From positions 1 through 54,853 of the forward strand of contig NZ_CABYWZ010000011.1 in the NCBI RefSeq assembly GCF_902522795.1: 54,853 nucleotides of DNA, read 5' to 3'. Of the stretch, positions 28,055 through 41,720 are shown in pieces. Both the position numbers and the translations under genes were made by a program. This DNA is from an uncultured Prochlorococcus sp. Its GTDB lineage: Bacteria > Cyanobacteriota > Cyanobacteriia > PCC-6307 > Cyanobiaceae. The notes beneath the pieces are model-generated. The model did not search any database. It was not told where the DNA came from and saw only the letters and a list, made by a program, of their open reading frames with translations. Each line of letters starts with the position of its first letter. The first letter of the stretch is position 1.

Positions 28055-28717
28055 TTAATTTTTAATTTCGATTATGTGTGGTTTGATAATTATCGTTTTT
28101 TTATCTATTACTGCAATTTCTGGATAACAATTTTTGGGCTTATCCTTTGGTCCTATAGCTATCACATCAGCAATCCTTAACTGTAAAGGGTTTAGATAAA
28201 GTGATGCAATAGAGGCATTTTTATTTCCGCTTTTACCTGCGAATGCGATCCCTAGTAATTTGCCCCAAACGTAAATATTTTTCTTAGCGGAAACTATCGC
28301 TCCTGGATTAACGTCTCCAATAATGCATAGGTTTCCATTTGAAGATATTCTTTCACCTGATCGTACTGTTCCTTTGTGAAGAATATCGTCTATCTTTTGT
28401 GAATTGAATAATAGTAACTTTTTTTTAATCTCTTGCTCTTTTATATAAGCTGAATCAATTTTTAAAGACTTTCCAGTCAATACTGTATCTCTATTATTAG
28501 AGTAAATGCATAAGGAACAAATATTAATTTTGTCAAAATGATTTTTTAATTTTGATAATTGATGAGAACTTATTGACTCATTGACTGAGAAAATTTTTGC
28601 TTCTAAAGGTTCCTTGATGGATGCAAATTTTTTGAAAGTTTCATGGAGATTATCTAAATCTAACAAAGAAAAAATTGCTAAATATTGACTTTTACTGTTT
28701 TTTAAAACGATTTCCAT
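28055..28717 (-). CDS. minC: Septum-site-determining protein MinC
   Basis: The 220-residue MinC inhibits FtsZ polymerisation. A variable N-terminal FtsZ-binding domain is followed from about residue 113 by the beta-helical MinD-binding domain: GTVRSGERISSNGNLCIIGDVNPGA and VWGKLLGIAFAG. It starts 10 bp after the HD-domain gene and lies 111 bp before minD. Confidence 0.93.
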   Translation of the reverse strand: MEIVLKNSKSQYLAIFSLLDLDNLHETFKKFASIKEPLEAKIFSVNESISSHQLSKLKNHFDKINICSLCIYSNNRDTVLTGKSLKIDSAYIKEQEIKKKLLLFNSQKIDDILHKGTVRSGERISSNGNLCIIGDVNPGAIVSAKKNIYVWGKLLGIAFAGKSGNKNASIASLYLNPLQLRIADVIAIGPKDKPKNCYPEIAVIDKKTIIIKPHIIEIKN

Positions 28718-28727
28718 TGAATTTAAT

Positions 28728-29984
28728 CTAGGAATTGTTTTTTATTAATAAAATTTCATTTTCAATTTCATTTTTGATCGTATCGGGATAAATAATGAAA
28801 GAGCTTTCCTCGGTTCTCATTAAAGCTTTTATCAATGCAGAACCATTCTCTAATGAGCTTTGATAAGTGCCGTCCCATATTTTTAGTGCATTATTAGATT
28901 CAAAACCTTTAAAAGACCTTTCTTTAATCCCGCAAAATATTTCTGAATCATAACCTTTCTTCTCACATAATTTTAGGGCAAATGCGTGGATTTTCAACCT
29001 ATTCATCTTACTTAAAAAACTTATGTTTGATGCCTTTAATAAATTCCTGTCAATAAACATTTTGCATAGTGTAGAAAGTGGTTCAAATGATTCATCTTTC
29101 CATCTAATCAAATGATAATAAAAGGTTACATCATCATTTCTTATGAAATCATCAAAATCAACCTTTGAAGGTGTAAAAATCAATTTATATAAAGAACTAT
29201 CTAACCAGATATTCTTTTTATGATTATGTTTTATTGTGTGGACTATTTTTTCCAGAATCCATGTTGATATTTCGTTTATCCTGTGATTATAAATTGTTCT
29301 ATACATCAAGTTTCTAAGTACAAGGAAATGCTCAATAGCGATCACTCCTTTTGGTTTGATTCCGATATTTCCATCAGGTGAGAAGGTAAGAGCTGAAATT
29401 ATTCTCTCTAAATCTACTAAGCCATAATTAATACCAGTGTTGTAACTATCGCGTAAAAGATAATCGAGACGATCGCAATCTATCTCACTACTTATCAATG
29501 TTTTTAAAGGTTTTGATAATAGTTTTTTTGATTGAAATAATTCACCAATTTTTCTGGGCAATTCGTTGTCATACTTTTTGAGGATTGAATTTATTGGAGA
29601 ATAATTTGTAACTAAGTTTGCAGACCATTGTTCGTGATCATGCTTAAAAATTGTTTCACTGGTATGGCTTAGAGGTCCATGACCTAAATCATGTAGTAGA
29701 GCTGCTCCATAAAGAACAAATTTATTTTGACAAAATGAAGATTTACTTTCAATTAATTTCTCATAAATTTTTCTAGCGATACAAAAAACGCCAATTGAGT
29801 GAGTAAATCTACTCGACTCTGCACCATGAAAAAGTAATGATGCCGGTCCAAGTTGTTTTATTCTTCTTAGTCTTTGAAAAGCAACTGTATCAATTAATTC
29901 CATAATCATTAATTCTTCTGGCTTTCCTGCATCAAATACTATTTCTTTATGAATTGGGTCATGAAAAATTCTTTTAGTACTCAT
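28728..29984 (-). CDS. HD-domain phosphohydrolase (SAMHD1/dGTPase-like)
   Basis: This 418-residue protein has metal ligands H62 in FTHSIGVF, H98-D99 in ALLHDLGHGPLSH, and the downstream acid in ISSEIDCDRLDYLLRDS. This arrangement is that of the dNTP triphosphohydrolase (dGTPase/SAMHD1) branch of HD enzymes. The substrate is not shown by sequence. It sits between ctpA and minC on the same strand with gaps of 27 and 10 bp, so it is probably part of one ctpA-HD-minCDE transcript. Confidence 0.85.
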   Translation of the reverse strand: MSTKRIFHDPIHKEIVFDAGKPEELMIMELIDTVAFQRLRRIKQLGPASLLFHGAESSRFTHSIGVFCIARKIYEKLIESKSSFCQNKFVLYGAALLHDLGHGPLSHTSETIFKHDHEQWSANLVTNYSPINSILKKYDNELPRKIGELFQSKKLLSKPLKTLISSEIDCDRLDYLLRDSYNTGINYGLVDLERIISALTFSPDGNIGIKPKGVIAIEHFLVLRNLMYRTIYNHRINEISTWILEKIVHTIKHNHKKNIWLDSSLYKLIFTPSKVDFDDFIRNDDVTFYYHLIRWKDESFEPLSTLCKMFIDRNLLKASNISFLSKMNRLKIHAFALKLCEKKGYDSEIFCGIKERSFKGFESNNALKIWDGTYQSSLENGSALIKALMRTEESSFIIYPDTIKNEIENEILLIKNNS

Positions 29985-30011
29985 ATTTTTAAGATTTTTT
30001 ATTTTTAATCT

Positions 30012-31307
30012 TTAGCCATTTAAAGATTTAAATTCTTCATTATTTAATTCAATTGTTTGAACTGAAGCTTCTTCTTTTTCTAGAAGCGATCCCAGAAATA
30101 ATTCTGCATTCCTCACCCATTTATCGTCATTACTTCCATAATCACTTGTGTCCGGTAGATCAAGTAATTTGTTAGGAGTCATACCTTGGCCTTGAATATT
30201 ATTACCATTGGGCGTTAAGTAACTAGCCACTGTTATAGCAATACCACTATCTTCTCCCAAACTTTTTAGGGATTGAATTAAACCTTTCCCATAAGTTTGT
30301 TCTCCCATAAGAATTGACCTCTCATTATCTTGTAAAGAACCAGCAAGTATTTCACTAGCACTTGCAGTCCCTTTATTTACTAAAGTCACCATTGGGCCAT
30401 CAAAAGATGTCTCTTTTTGAGAAATAATTGCATCTTTGATTCCATTTCTATCTTTTGTCTCAACTATAGGTTTCTCACTCAATAATGAATCTGCTACTGC
30501 TATACCTGAGCTAACTAGTCCCCCTGAATTATTTCTAAGATCTAAGATCAAGCCCTCAACCTCTTTCTCTTTTAACTCTTGAAGTGCCTCTTCAACTTTT
30601 TTGGGTACGCTTTCGCTGAATTGAGTTATCCTTAAATATCCTATTGTGTGAGAATCGTTTCTTAATCTTTTTGTTCTAACTGGTCTGAGATCTACTGATC
30701 TCCTCTCTAGATCTACTTCCCTAATTTCTCCTGATTCCGAAGATACTTCAACTAAAACTTTTGTACCTGATTCACCTCTCAACTTAGAGGCAGTACTTGC
30801 AAGCCCTAATTTTTCTGATGAGATTCCGTCCACTTTCTTTATCAAGTCCCCGCTCACAATTCCAGCTTCTTCAGCTGGCGAACCTCCAAGAGTAGAGATA
30901 ACTTTCACTTTATTGTCATCATCTTCACCTAATTGGAGCCCAACCCCATTAATCTCACTTCCAAAATTACTTGATTTCAGTAGTTCGTAATCTTTTGGGC
31001 GTAAAACTCTTGTGTAGGGATCTTCTAGAGGTTTTAACATGTCTTCAATTGCAGAATAAGCTTCTTCACTTGTTTCAATTTGTTTCTGTAATGTTTTTTG
31101 TCTAATTCTTTTCCATTGGATTTCATCAAACTTGTCTGGATCATAAAAACCTTCGTTAACCAAGGTCCATGCGTCAAGTACTAATTGCCTGCTATCACTG
31201 AGAGCATCAACTCTTTCAATCAACAAAAGATTGATAGAAAAAACAATGATCATTGATGCCGTGATCACAGTTTTGAATGTTAAAAGTTTGTTAAAAGATG
31301 AATTCAT
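30012..31307 (-). CDS. ctpA: Carboxyl-terminal processing protease CtpA (D1 maturation)
   Basis: CtpA removes the C-terminal extension of precursor D1 in the thylakoid lumen so the Mn cluster can assemble. The protein has a signal peptide (TFKTVITASMIIVFSINLLL), a PDZ domain (about 90-190; GVGLQLGEDD to GDLIKKVDG) and an S41 protease domain with the Ser in GTASASEILAGS and the Lys in TYGKGLIQS. I prefer ATG 31307 (431 residues); the in-frame codon at 31328 adds seven residues. It is divergent from petB with about 70 bp between them. Confidence 0.93.
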   Translation of the reverse strand: MNSSFNKLLTFKTVITASMIIVFSINLLLIERVDALSDSRQLVLDAWTLVNEGFYDPDKFDEIQWKRIRQKTLQKQIETSEEAYSAIEDMLKPLEDPYTRVLRPKDYELLKSSNFGSEINGVGLQLGEDDDNKVKVISTLGGSPAEEAGIVSGDLIKKVDGISSEKLGLASTASKLRGESGTKVLVEVSSESGEIREVDLERRSVDLRPVRTKRLRNDSHTIGYLRITQFSESVPKKVEEALQELKEKEVEGLILDLRNNSGGLVSSGIAVADSLLSEKPIVETKDRNGIKDAIISQKETSFDGPMVTLVNKGTASASEILAGSLQDNERSILMGEQTYGKGLIQSLKSLGEDSGIAITVASYLTPNGNNIQGQGMTPNKLLDLPDTSDYGSNDDKWVRNAELFLGSLLEKEEASVQTIELNNEEFKSLNG

Positions 31308-31378
31308 TGGGTTAAGTGTTAACACCAAGTATAAGAATTTTAAGTAAGCTCTTTATATCAAAGCTAATTTTTTTTTGG

Positions 31379-32035
31379 ATGGCGAATTCTTCATCTGTTT
31401 ATGACTGGTTTCAAGAAAGGCTTGAAATTCAAGACATAACTGACGACGTAACTTCCAAGTACGTACCCCCTCACGTAAATATTTTTTATTGTTTAGGAGG
31501 CATAACTTTAGTATGCTTCCTAATACAATTTGCAACAGGTTTTGCAATGACTTTTTACTATAAGCCTACAGTTACACAAGCTTATAGTTCAGTCAGTTAT
31601 TTAATGACCGATGTAAGTTTTGGTTGGTTAATAAGATCTGTGCATAGATGGAGTGCATCAATGATGGTTTTGATGTTAATCCTGCATGTCTTTAGGGTTT
31701 ATCTTACTGGAGGTTTTAAAAGGCCAAGAGAATTAACTTGGGTTACAGGTGTTGTAATGGCAGTCATAACTGTCGCTTTTGGGGTGACAGGATATTCCTT
31801 ACCTTGGGATCAAGTGGGTTATTGGGCAGTAAAAATTGTTTCAGGTGTTCCTGCTGCAATACCAGTTATTGGAGACTTCATGGTAGAACTGCTAAGAGGT
31901 GGAGAAAGTGTTGGACAATCAACTCTAACAAGATTTTATAGCCTTCATACCTTCGTCTTGCCTTGGTCTTTAGCAGTTTTCATGTTGATGCACTTTTTAA
32001 TGATTCGTAAACAAGGCATTTCAGGTCCCTTGTAA
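31379..32035 (+). CDS. petB: Cytochrome b6
   Basis: This 218-residue cytochrome b6f subunit has four membrane helices and the haem-ligand histidines in [22 protein letters not shown] and [10 protein letters not shown]38 in NIFYCLGG corresponds to the cysteine that binds haem c-n. I chose ATG 31379 ([15 protein letters not shown]), the family N-terminus; the frame is open further upstream but lacks homology-like sequence. It is followed after 33 bp by petD. Confidence 0.97.
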   Translation: MANSSSVYDWFQERLEIQDITDDVTSKYVPPHVNIFYCLGGITLVCFLIQFATGFAMTFYYKPTVTQAYSSVSYLMTDVSFGWLIRSVHRWSASMMVLMLILHVFRVYLTGGFKRPRELTWVTGVVMAVITVAFGVTGYSLPWDQVGYWAVKIVSGVPAAIPVIGDFMVELLRGGESVGQSTLTRFYSLHTFVLPWSLAVFMLMHFLMIRKQGISGPL

Positions 32036-32068
32036 GCTTTTATACTTAAATTACTCAAAGACTTCCTC

Positions 32069-32551
32069 ATGTCTACGTTAAAAAAACCAGATTTATCTGA
32101 TCCAAAATTAAGAGCGAAACTAGCTAAAGGTATGGGCCATAACTATTATGGTGAGCCAGCTTGGCCTAATGATTTACTATATATATTTCCAGTAGTTATT
32201 TTAGGTACTATTGCCTGCGTTGTCGGATTAGCAGTTCTTGATCCTGCGATGCTAGGAGACAAGGCAAATCCATTTGCTACTCCTTTAGAAATTCTCCCCG
32301 AATGGTACTTATACCCTGTTTTCCAAATACTTAGAGTTGTTCCTAACAAACTTTTGGGTATAGCACTCCAAACATTAATTCCACTTGGATTAATGATTTT
32401 ACCCTTTATCGAAAACGTTAATAAATTTTCAAATCCATTTAGAAGACCAATAGCAATGTCTGTTTTCTTGTTTGGAACTTTTCTAACAATATATTTAGGT
32501 ATTGGAGCATGCTTGCCAATTGATAAATCACTAACCTTAGGATTATTTTAG
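32069..32551 (+). CDS. petD: Cytochrome b6f complex subunit IV
   Basis: This 160-residue, three-helix subunit carries the quinol-site motif [18 protein letters not shown] and the start [31 protein letters not shown]. With PetB it forms the quinol-oxidising core of the b6f complex. It ends 2 bp from the convergent invertase gene. Confidence 0.97.
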
Positions 32552-32553
32552 GC

Positions 32554-33993
32554 TTAAATTTTAAACATATCTAGATCGTTATATTCATCCCTTAGAAAAT
32601 GATTCATTAACAAAAATCCAACAATTGTCCATGTTTGATAAGTTCTTGATTGTTGTCCAACCCAAGTACCTGTTGGACCATCAAAATATTCTGCCCATTC
32701 TTGCTTGGGTAATTGATTAAGTTGACACCAATATGATTCCTCTACTAAAGATTTCATTTCTTCCATAAGAATCACATCATCAGAACCATATTTTTTTTGA
32801 TGCAAGAGAACTGCTGCACCAAAAAACCAAAGTAAACTTGGCCAATGACCACCGTTATGGTAACTCCAAGGCCAATTCTTTGGATCTGATCCAGTTTTGT
32901 TTTGCCATTCTTCTACATCCATATGAGGATGACAAATTCTCATGGGCATTTGAGCCATCAAATGTTGTCTGTTATGTAAAACTAATCTAAATAAAGCTCT
33001 TTGTTCTTCAGGAGGAAGTACTCCGAACATGCAGGCTAAAGAATTCCCTAAACTGTAAAATCTAAAATCAGGTCTTCCAGTCCTAATATTACCTATTAAG
33101 TAACCACCTCTATTCTCTAACCAATCTTGTAGCCATGAGGGAACTACTTGTGGTTGAACGTTAAATTCATTGAAGTGTTGATCATCACCATACTGCTCTG
33201 TTGGCCTTCTTCTTAAAATCTGCATTGTTTGGCTGGTAACCCAATAATGTTTTAAAAGAAAACTCCCTAAATCCTTAACCCATTGATTTGTAAGGATAAG
33301 TCTTTGATCTAAAAGTCTACTAACATGATCTGCTCTGCTTAATTCCATTAAGTTTATACAACTTTTTAAACATCCATGCAGTAAAACTTCAACTTCTAGA
33401 GGTGCTCCCCATACATCCATAGGTCTATCAATCATAAATGCGCAATCTGGAACAAAAAGTACTGGAGTACCCTCAAATGTTGGATGTAGAACTAAATCTA
33501 GGAGAAGTTGAATACCTCTTTGAACGCTTTGACTTTTTCCGAAAGCATTATCTCCGCTTTTATTGACATAATACCAACATAATATGGGCCACCATAAACT
33601 TGCATCAGCTGAAGTAATCCTCCCTATTGATCTCTGACCATAGTCTCCAATTAGTTTTCCATTTTCTTCAATGAAACTAGTAGGAAATACACCACGTGTT
33701 TGGTAATTTGCGCTTTGTAACTCAAGGCATACACTTAGGAACTTTTTGACAATTTCATACCGTTTTTGAGTAATGAGGTAAATCATTACAGGAACGTTGT
33801 CTCTTAAAAATATTTCTCCATAATTTAATTTTTTATTTTTTGTTGGGTGTTCTAATGCGGCAACGCTTCCCACTAACTCACCTGAAATCTCAACCAAAGT
33901 CTTTTCAAAGTGTTTTTTTGCATTTGTTACAATTTTCTCTTCATCGGAACTTGGTCTAACTCTTAAATTTTTTTGGCTAAATCTTTCTGCCAT
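32554..33993 (-). CDS. Neutral/alkaline invertase (GH100)
   Basis: This 479-residue protein matches cytoplasmic plant/cyanobacterial neutral invertases, which split sucrose to glucose and fructose: NYGEIFLRDNVPVMIYLI, IGRITSADASLWWPILCWYY, DQRSIGR-type and YSLGNSLACMFGVLPPEEQ, and the C-terminal NGGHWPSLLWFFGAAV. No signal peptide is present. Prochlorococcus makes sucrose as a compatible solute, so this enzyme probably remobilises it. It faces petD with a 2-bp gap. Confidence 0.93.
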   Translation of the reverse strand: MAERFSQKNLRVRPSSDEEKIVTNAKKHFEKTLVEISGELVGSVAALEHPTKNKKLNYGEIFLRDNVPVMIYLITQKRYEIVKKFLSVCLELQSANYQTRGVFPTSFIEENGKLIGDYGQRSIGRITSADASLWWPILCWYYVNKSGDNAFGKSQSVQRGIQLLLDLVLHPTFEGTPVLFVPDCAFMIDRPMDVWGAPLEVEVLLHGCLKSCINLMELSRADHVSRLLDQRLILTNQWVKDLGSFLLKHYWVTSQTMQILRRRPTEQYGDDQHFNEFNVQPQVVPSWLQDWLENRGGYLIGNIRTGRPDFRFYSLGNSLACMFGVLPPEEQRALFRLVLHNRQHLMAQMPMRICHPHMDVEEWQNKTGSDPKNWPWSYHNGGHWPSLLWFFGAAVLLHQKKYGSDDVILMEEMKSLVEESYWCQLNQLPKQEWAEYFDGPTGTWVGQQSRTYQTWTIVGFLLMNHFLRDEYNDLDMFKI

Positions 33994-34592
33994 TTCATTT
34001 ATATCCTTTTATTTAAGCCTAGTTGTTTAAAGCGACTTTGAACAAATAAAAAATTAATAAAAAATTTTTGTATAAAAGGTTGCACAAACACAGTCAGATG
34101 GTTTAGTATTTTCTTCTGGGCAGAAATACACTTTTTGCATTATTCAATCAACTACCTTAAATCTTATTTTTGGTAGGTTTATGAATTTTCGGGAATTTGA
34201 TTTCGATCATTATTTTCAGCCAGAAGAAGGGTTTCCCTTCGAAGTGGGTTAATCACATGTTGTTTAACTCTGCACCTAGAAAATTTAAAAACTTAGGAAC
34301 TGATGCTTTTATTGCGTCGAGAATAACTAATTTTTTTTGGTTGTTTCAAGATGTATATGCAATAAAGGTGTGAGGTCCCGTCAAGAATATATAAAAATGT
34401 CATCAATTCCTAACTTTTGGTTTTGATGCAAACGGATCTGAGATCTTGGAAAGTCACTTAAGAATTATTTTTAATGTGCACTCAATGTAATCCTTAAAAT
34501 TTAAGGAGGCTGAAACTAAATATAAATATTGAAATTTTTATTTGGATAAAGCAATTCAATTTGAGTAGATTTATCTACAAAAGGATTTGAAC
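33994..34592 (+). promoter_or_regulatory. Leader and promoter region of the rRNA operon
   Basis: This 599-bp gene-free interval must hold the rRNA promoter, the antitermination leader and the 5' side of the 16S processing stem. I see a short inverted repeat GAAGGG/CCCTTC (34226-34240) and a 23-codon ORF (34181-34252) with D/E/F-rich composition. I see no convincing gene and no confident -35/-10 pair. Confidence 0.5.
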
Positions 34593-36077
<1,485 letters not shown>

Positions 36078-36198
36078 CAGGGAGACAACAAAATGTTCAA
36101 TATTATTTTGTCACCTTAGGTCGATCGGTATCTCACGTTCTTAAATTTTAAGAATTTCATTTCCTAAGTTTTTCTAGGTCACACCCATTATTTTTCCT

Positions 36199-36272
<74 letters not shown>

Positions 36273-36284
36273 TATCTCTATGTT

Positions 36285-36357
36285 GGGGGTATAGCTCAGT
36301 TGGTAGAGCGCCTGCTTTGCAAGCAGGATGTCAGCGGTTCGAGTCCGCTTACCTCCA
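36285..36357 (+). tRNA. trnA: tRNA-Ala (UGC)
   Basis: This 73-nt tRNA lies 12 bp after tRNA-Ile, with acceptor GGGGGTA/TACCTCC, anticodon loop TTTGCAA (anticodon TGC) and T-arm GTTCGAGTC. CCA is not encoded. The remaining 256 bp before 23S hold no gene. Confidence 0.97.
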
Positions 36358-36613
36358 CTGATTACCACCTCTTCCATAAACTGTAGACAGGAAATTTTTT
36401 GAGCTGTGATCAATTTCTGAACGAATCTAGCTTCCTAGTAAAATTATTAAGACGCTGGACTCATTGAATTAATTTCATTGTTTTCAGAGAACCTTGACAA
36501 CTGCATAGATTATTTTTAAAGACAATAAGCATCTTTAATGATGCAGATTTATTATTTGTGCGAATGCATTAATAACAATTCTATTAAGCTGATGCTTCAA
36601 TTTTGAAGTTATT

Positions 36614-39489
<2,876 letters not shown>

Positions 39490-39552
39490 ATAAACTTAAT
39501 TTATTGTTTTTAATTTATATAATTTTCTATGCAGTTCTCAAGGTTCACACTA

Positions 39553-39669
39553 TCCTGGTGTTCATTGCGATGTGGAACCACTCCGATCCATCTCGAACTC
39601 GGTTGTGAAACGCATCAGCGGCGAAAATATTTAGGGGGTAGCCCCTTGAGAAAATAGCTCGATGCCAGG
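39553..39669 (+). rRNA. rrf: 5S ribosomal RNA
   Basis: The gene of about 117 nt starts TCCTGGTGTTCATTGCGATG and ends GATGCCAGG. Terminal bases pair (CCTGG/CCAGG), and the loop CGATCCATCTCGAACTCGG-type block is present. It closes the rRNA operon, 63 bp after 23S. Confidence 0.96.
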
Positions 39670-39680
39670 TAAAAATATTT

Positions 39681-39716
39681 AAAAGGGCTTACTCTAAAAG
39701 AGTGGGCCCTTTTTTA
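39681..39716 (+). terminator. rRNA operon terminator overlapping the mutM 3' end
   Basis: AAAAGGGCTTACTCT pairs with AGAGTGGGCCCTTTT and is followed by a T run, giving a strong rho-independent hairpin 11 bp after 5S. The T run overlaps the mutM stop codon on the other strand. Confidence 0.9.
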
Positions 39717-40592
39717 TTTTTGGCATTTAGGACACCAATGGGTACTTCTTCCAGTAATTTTTCGCTTTTCAATTAAATTTCCACATTTACGACATTCTTT
39801 TCCAGTTCTTCTATAGACATTTGTCTGTAAACCAAAATTCCCATTCTCTCCTTCCAAGTCCCTAAAATCGCTAAATGTCGTCCCCCCAGAACCTATACTT
39901 TTTTTTAATACAGTTACGATTGATTCTTTGAGCTTGATCAACTCATTCTTATTTATTGTTCGAGCCTCCCTAAAAGGTGAGATGCCAGCAGAGTATAAAC
40001 TTTCATCAGCATAAATATTACCTATACCTGCCACTATTGTTTGATCTAATAAAATAGCTTTTATAGATTTTGTTCTTTTTGAAATAACTTTCTTAAGGTA
40101 ATTTGCATCAAATTCTTTAGAAAATGGCTCTGGTCCTAATGAACCTAATCCTTTAATTATTTTGTTAAGCGATAGGTCTTTATTAATCCACCACATTTGA
40201 CCAAAACTTCTTACGTCAATGTACCTAAGCTCATTATTATTCTTATCGAAAAATCTTATTCTCGTATGTTTACAAGGATGAGTTGAGTTTTCAATAAATT
40301 TAAAATATCCGGTCATTCTTAAATGAACCACAAGAAATCCGTTATTTTGTGAATTTTCTAGATAAAATTGAACATTCTCATTTTGAACTTTTTTTAATTG
40401 AGCTATTAAATATTTTCCTCTTCTATCCCATTTATAAATAAGTGAGTTCCGAAGTCCTATAATGAATTCTTCTTTGTTTGCCGGGAATGAAACAGTTGAA
40501 TCCTTACAGACTTCTACTTTTTTAATAATAAACTTATTAAGTTTTTGCTCTAAACCTCTACGAACTGTCTCTACTTCAGGTAATTCAGGCAA
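39714..40592 (-). CDS. mutM: Formamidopyrimidine-DNA glycosylase
   Basis: MutM removes 8-oxoguanine and formamidopyrimidines from DNA and cuts the abasic site. The 292-residue protein starts [13 protein letters not shown] (the N-terminal Pro is the nucleophile after Met removal, followed by Glu3), has VVHLRMTG and [15 protein letters not shown], and ends in the zinc finger CRKCGNLI...HWCPKCQK. Its stop lies in the T run of the rRNA terminator. It is 4 bp downstream of psaE on the same strand. Confidence 0.96.
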   Translation of the reverse strand: MPELPEVETVRRGLEQKLNKFIIKKVEVCKDSTVSFPANKEEFIIGLRNSLIYKWDRRGKYLIAQLKKVQNENVQFYLENSQNNGFLVVHLRMTGYFKFIENSTHPCKHTRIRFFDKNNNELRYIDVRSFGQMWWINKDLSLNKIIKGLGSLGPEPFSKEFDANYLKKVISKRTKSIKAILLDQTIVAGIGNIYADESLYSAGISPFREARTINKNELIKLKESIVTVLKKSIGSGGTTFSDFRDLEGENGNFGLQTNVYRRTGKECRKCGNLIEKRKITGRSTHWCPKCQK

Positions 40593-40596
40593 TTAT

Positions 40597-40806
40597 TTAA
40601 GCTTTCTCTAATTCACTTTCAGCGAAATTATTTGTATTTGCTCCACCATCAGTTCCGCTAATCCCAGCGTAATTTACTTTATCGAATCTGACTACACAGT
40701 TATATTTAATACCTGAGGTATCAACTGAAGCAACTTTACCTATTTCGTTGTACCAATATGATTCTGGTCTCTTTACTCTTACGAGATCTCCTCTTGAAAT
40801 AGCCAT
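40597..40806 (-). CDS. psaE: Photosystem I subunit IV (PsaE)
   Basis: This 69-residue stromal PSI subunit helps ferredoxin dock and supports cyclic electron flow. The SH3-like fold shows [21 protein letters not shown] and [13 protein letters not shown]. The C-terminus [16 protein letters not shown] is normal. It is immediately upstream of mutM; co-transcription of an oxidative DNA-damage repair gene with a PSI gene is likely from the 4-bp gap. Confidence 0.97.
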   Translation of the reverse strand: MAISRGDLVRVKRPESYWYNEIGKVASVDTSGIKYNCVVRFDKVNYAGISGTDGGANTNNFAESELEKA

Positions 40807-40886
40807 TACTATTAATTTAACTTTTTGTAGAATAACCCATCATTAATATTCTTAGACAAATTATTCACACATATTAATTAAAAGTT

Positions 40887-41657
40887 TTAACAAAAATCAT
40901 TTATTAAATTATTTTCGAATTCTTCTTTAGCAGGCTTACTTCCCAACCATTTCCTGCCAGGTATTCTTACATCTATTTCATTTGTATCACAATTGATTGA
41001 AAGAATCAGTTTTTTATTTTCTTGATTTAGTACGTTTAAAACTTTTCTACCTTTAATATCTTTATATAATTTACTTTGGATAATTATAGGACCATAAATT
41101 TTTTTATCTAACTCAATTAATTCCTTATTTTTTTTATTTTCAGTAGTTTCATGATTTTCTAAATTAATTATTTTCTTTTCTCTTATAGTGAGTTTTTGAC
41201 CTACTTTTAATGAATTAGGATTATTGAGATTATTAATCTCTATCAGATCGATTACTTTTAAATTATATTTGTTTGATATCTCAGTCAGATTTTCACCAGT
41301 TTGAACAATATGATAATAATTTTTTAAATCTGATTGTTCTGTAAGATCTTCAGTGGATTCGGAGATAATAAGATTTTGGCCAACAAAGATATAATTTTCA
41401 TCTTTTAAGTTATTCAATTTAATAATTAAGTCTTTATTTATTGAATAGAATTTTGAAATACTTGATATTGTATCTCCACTTTTTACAATATGAATTTTTT
41501 TTATTTCAGTTTTTTCTTCAGTAATTGATTCTTTTCTAGCAATATTCTCAATTTTATTTTTTGTTGAAAATATCTTTTCTTCTGATTTTATCAATGATTG
41601 ATTAAAAAAATTAATAAATATGGCAATTACTAAAAATGCAAATTTCATAAATCTCAC
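40887..41657 (-). CDS. Secreted protein with two LysM domains
   Basis: The 256-residue protein has an N-terminal signal or anchor (MRFMKFAFLVIAIFINFFNQ) and two LysM repeats (HIVKSGDTISSISKFYSINK and YHIVQTGENLTEISNKYNLK), which bind peptidoglycan GlcNAc. A C-terminal domain of about 85 residues follows (ending VRIPGRKWLGSKPAKEEFE). No catalytic domain is recognised. It is probably a cell-wall-associated periplasmic protein. Confidence 0.85.
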   Translation of the reverse strand: MRFMKFAFLVIAIFINFFNQSLIKSEEKIFSTKNKIENIARKESITEEKTEIKKIHIVKSGDTISSISKFYSINKDLIIKLNNLKDENYIFVGQNLIISESTEDLTEQSDLKNYYHIVQTGENLTEISNKYNLKVIDLIEINNLNNPNSLKVGQKLTIREKKIINLENHETTENKKNKELIELDKKIYGPIIIQSKLYKDIKGRKVLNVLNQENKKLILSINCDTNEIDVRIPGRKWLGSKPAKEEFENNLINDFC

Positions 41658-41720
41658 TATTTATTTAAAGATAATATTTAAATTTAAAATCGCTAGGTTT
41701 TTGAAAACAATTTAAGTAAT

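Noticed and set aside
31738..31941. 67-codon ORF inside petB
   Set aside because: Shadow frame of the strongly conserved petB gene.
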